Positions 4,904 through 5,287 of a stretch of 5,287 nucleotides of DNA are shown piece after piece. Origin of the DNA: Hungatella sp. UBA3402. Lineage in GTDB: Bacteria; Bacillota; Clostridia; Lachnospirales; Lachnospiraceae. The position numbers and the translations under genes were made by a program. Under the pieces are notes generated by a model that had not been told where the DNA came from, did no database searches, and saw only the letters and a list, made by a program, of their open reading frames with translations. The DNA lies in NCBI GenBank assembly GCA_002358555.1, contig DEPC01000024.1:1-5287 (forward strand). The letters are read 5' to 3'. How positions within the stretch are numbered: the stretch's first letter is position 1; every line of letters starts with the position of its first letter.

Positions 4904-5287
4904 ATGCCAACATTTAACCAGTTAGTTAGAAAAGGAAGACAGACATCTGTTAAGAAGTCTACTGCACCAGCTCTCCAGAGAGGCTATAATTCCTTACAGA
5001 AGCGTGCAACCAATACTTCTTCTCCGCAGAAAAGAGGCGTATGTACTGCTGTTAAGACCGCAACACCTAAGAAGCCAAACTCTGCTTTAAGAAAGATTGC
5101 AAGAGTACGTCTTTCCAATGGCATTGAGGTGACAAGCTATATTCCAGGTGAAGGACATAACCTTCAAGAGCATAGTGTTGTTTTAATCCGCGGCGGAAGA
5201 GTAAAAGACCTGCCAGGTACCAGATATCATATTGTAAGAGGTACTTTGGATACAGCAGGTGTTGCCAACAGAAAGCAGGCTCGTTCC
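4904..5287 (+). CDS. rpsL: 30S ribosomal protein S12 (first 128 residues; 3' end outside window)
   Basis: S12 sits at the decoding centre of the 30S subunit, contacts 16S rRNA and helps control tRNA selection accuracy; it is the classical streptomycin target. The protein begins MPTFNQLVRKGRQ and carries the 13-residue insertion (about 26-40) seen in Firmicutes relative to E. coli. The conserved blocks are present: TPKKPNSALRK (54-64), SYIPGEGHNLQEHSVVLIRGG (78-98, one run split here only for description) and RVKDLPG (99-105). Lys56 and Lys101 correspond to E. coli Lys43 and Lys88, the usual streptomycin-resistance positions, and both are the wild-type Lys. Asp102 is the position methylthiolated by RimO in E. 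coli. AGGAGGTG lies seven bases before ATG 4904. About 10-12 residues are missing, cut by the window edge. rpsG, fusA and tuf would be expected downstream. Confidence 0.99.
   Translation, partial: MPTFNQLVRKGRQTSVKKSTAPALQRGYNSLQKRATNTSSPQKRGVCTAVKTATPKKPNSALRKIARVRLSNGIEVTSYIPGEGHNLQEHSVVLIRGGRVKDLPGTRYHIVRGTLDTAGVANRKQARS

Overview
The window looks like chromosomal DNA from a low-GC Gram-positive bacterium of the class Clostridia, possibly Lachnospiraceae; the genus cannot be settled from the sequence alone. The reasons are: an RpoC without the large trigger-loop insertion of Proteobacteria; a ribosomal protein S12 with the 13-residue insertion typical of Firmicutes; strong GGAGG ribosome binding sites; near-perfect sigma-A promoters (two with TTGACA and TATAAT, extended -10 elements at others); AT-rich intergenic DNA; and candidate Fur and Spo0A-type operator sequences.

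Layout. Bases 1-2292 hold the C-terminal 763 residues of rpoC (RNA polymerase beta'), starting exactly at the catalytic DFDGD motif and closed by a strong intrinsic terminator (2323-2363). Bases 4904-5287 hold the first 128 codons of rpsL (ribosomal protein S12), driven by its own consensus promoter (4786-4813). In many Firmicutes rpoBC and the str operon (rpsL-rpsG-fusA-tuf) are close neighbours, often with only a small L7Ae-like gene between them. Here about 2.6 kb of AT-rich DNA separates them.

The intervening segment holds three genes. First, a 60-residue Cys-rich membrane protein of the FeoB-associated type (2662-2844, +) has a consensus promoter beside a near-perfect Fur box, but no feoA or feoB lies in the window. 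Second, an acidic 53-residue protein on the minus strand (3039-3200) has an excellent ribosome binding site and no recognised family. Third, a 241-residue protein of unknown function (3708-4433, +) has a duplicated 15-residue motif and rare-looking, AT-rich codon use. The last two genes diverge from a 507-bp intergenic region. On each side of it lies one arm of a 13-bp perfect inverted repeat resembling a Spo0A box, one arm near each gene's predicted promoter.

Functionally, rpoC and rpsL are growth-related housekeeping genes that appear to be transcribed separately here. The first inserted gene probably responds to iron. The two orphan genes may share a regulator, which would be a sporulation or stationary-phase input if the repeats really are 0A boxes. 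The rpsL mRNA is predicted to start with a hairpin at its very 5' end, and a central segment of that hairpin can pair with either of two copies of CAAAAAC, giving two exclusive folds. No CRISPR, tRNA, rRNA, insertion sequence or phage genes are visible.
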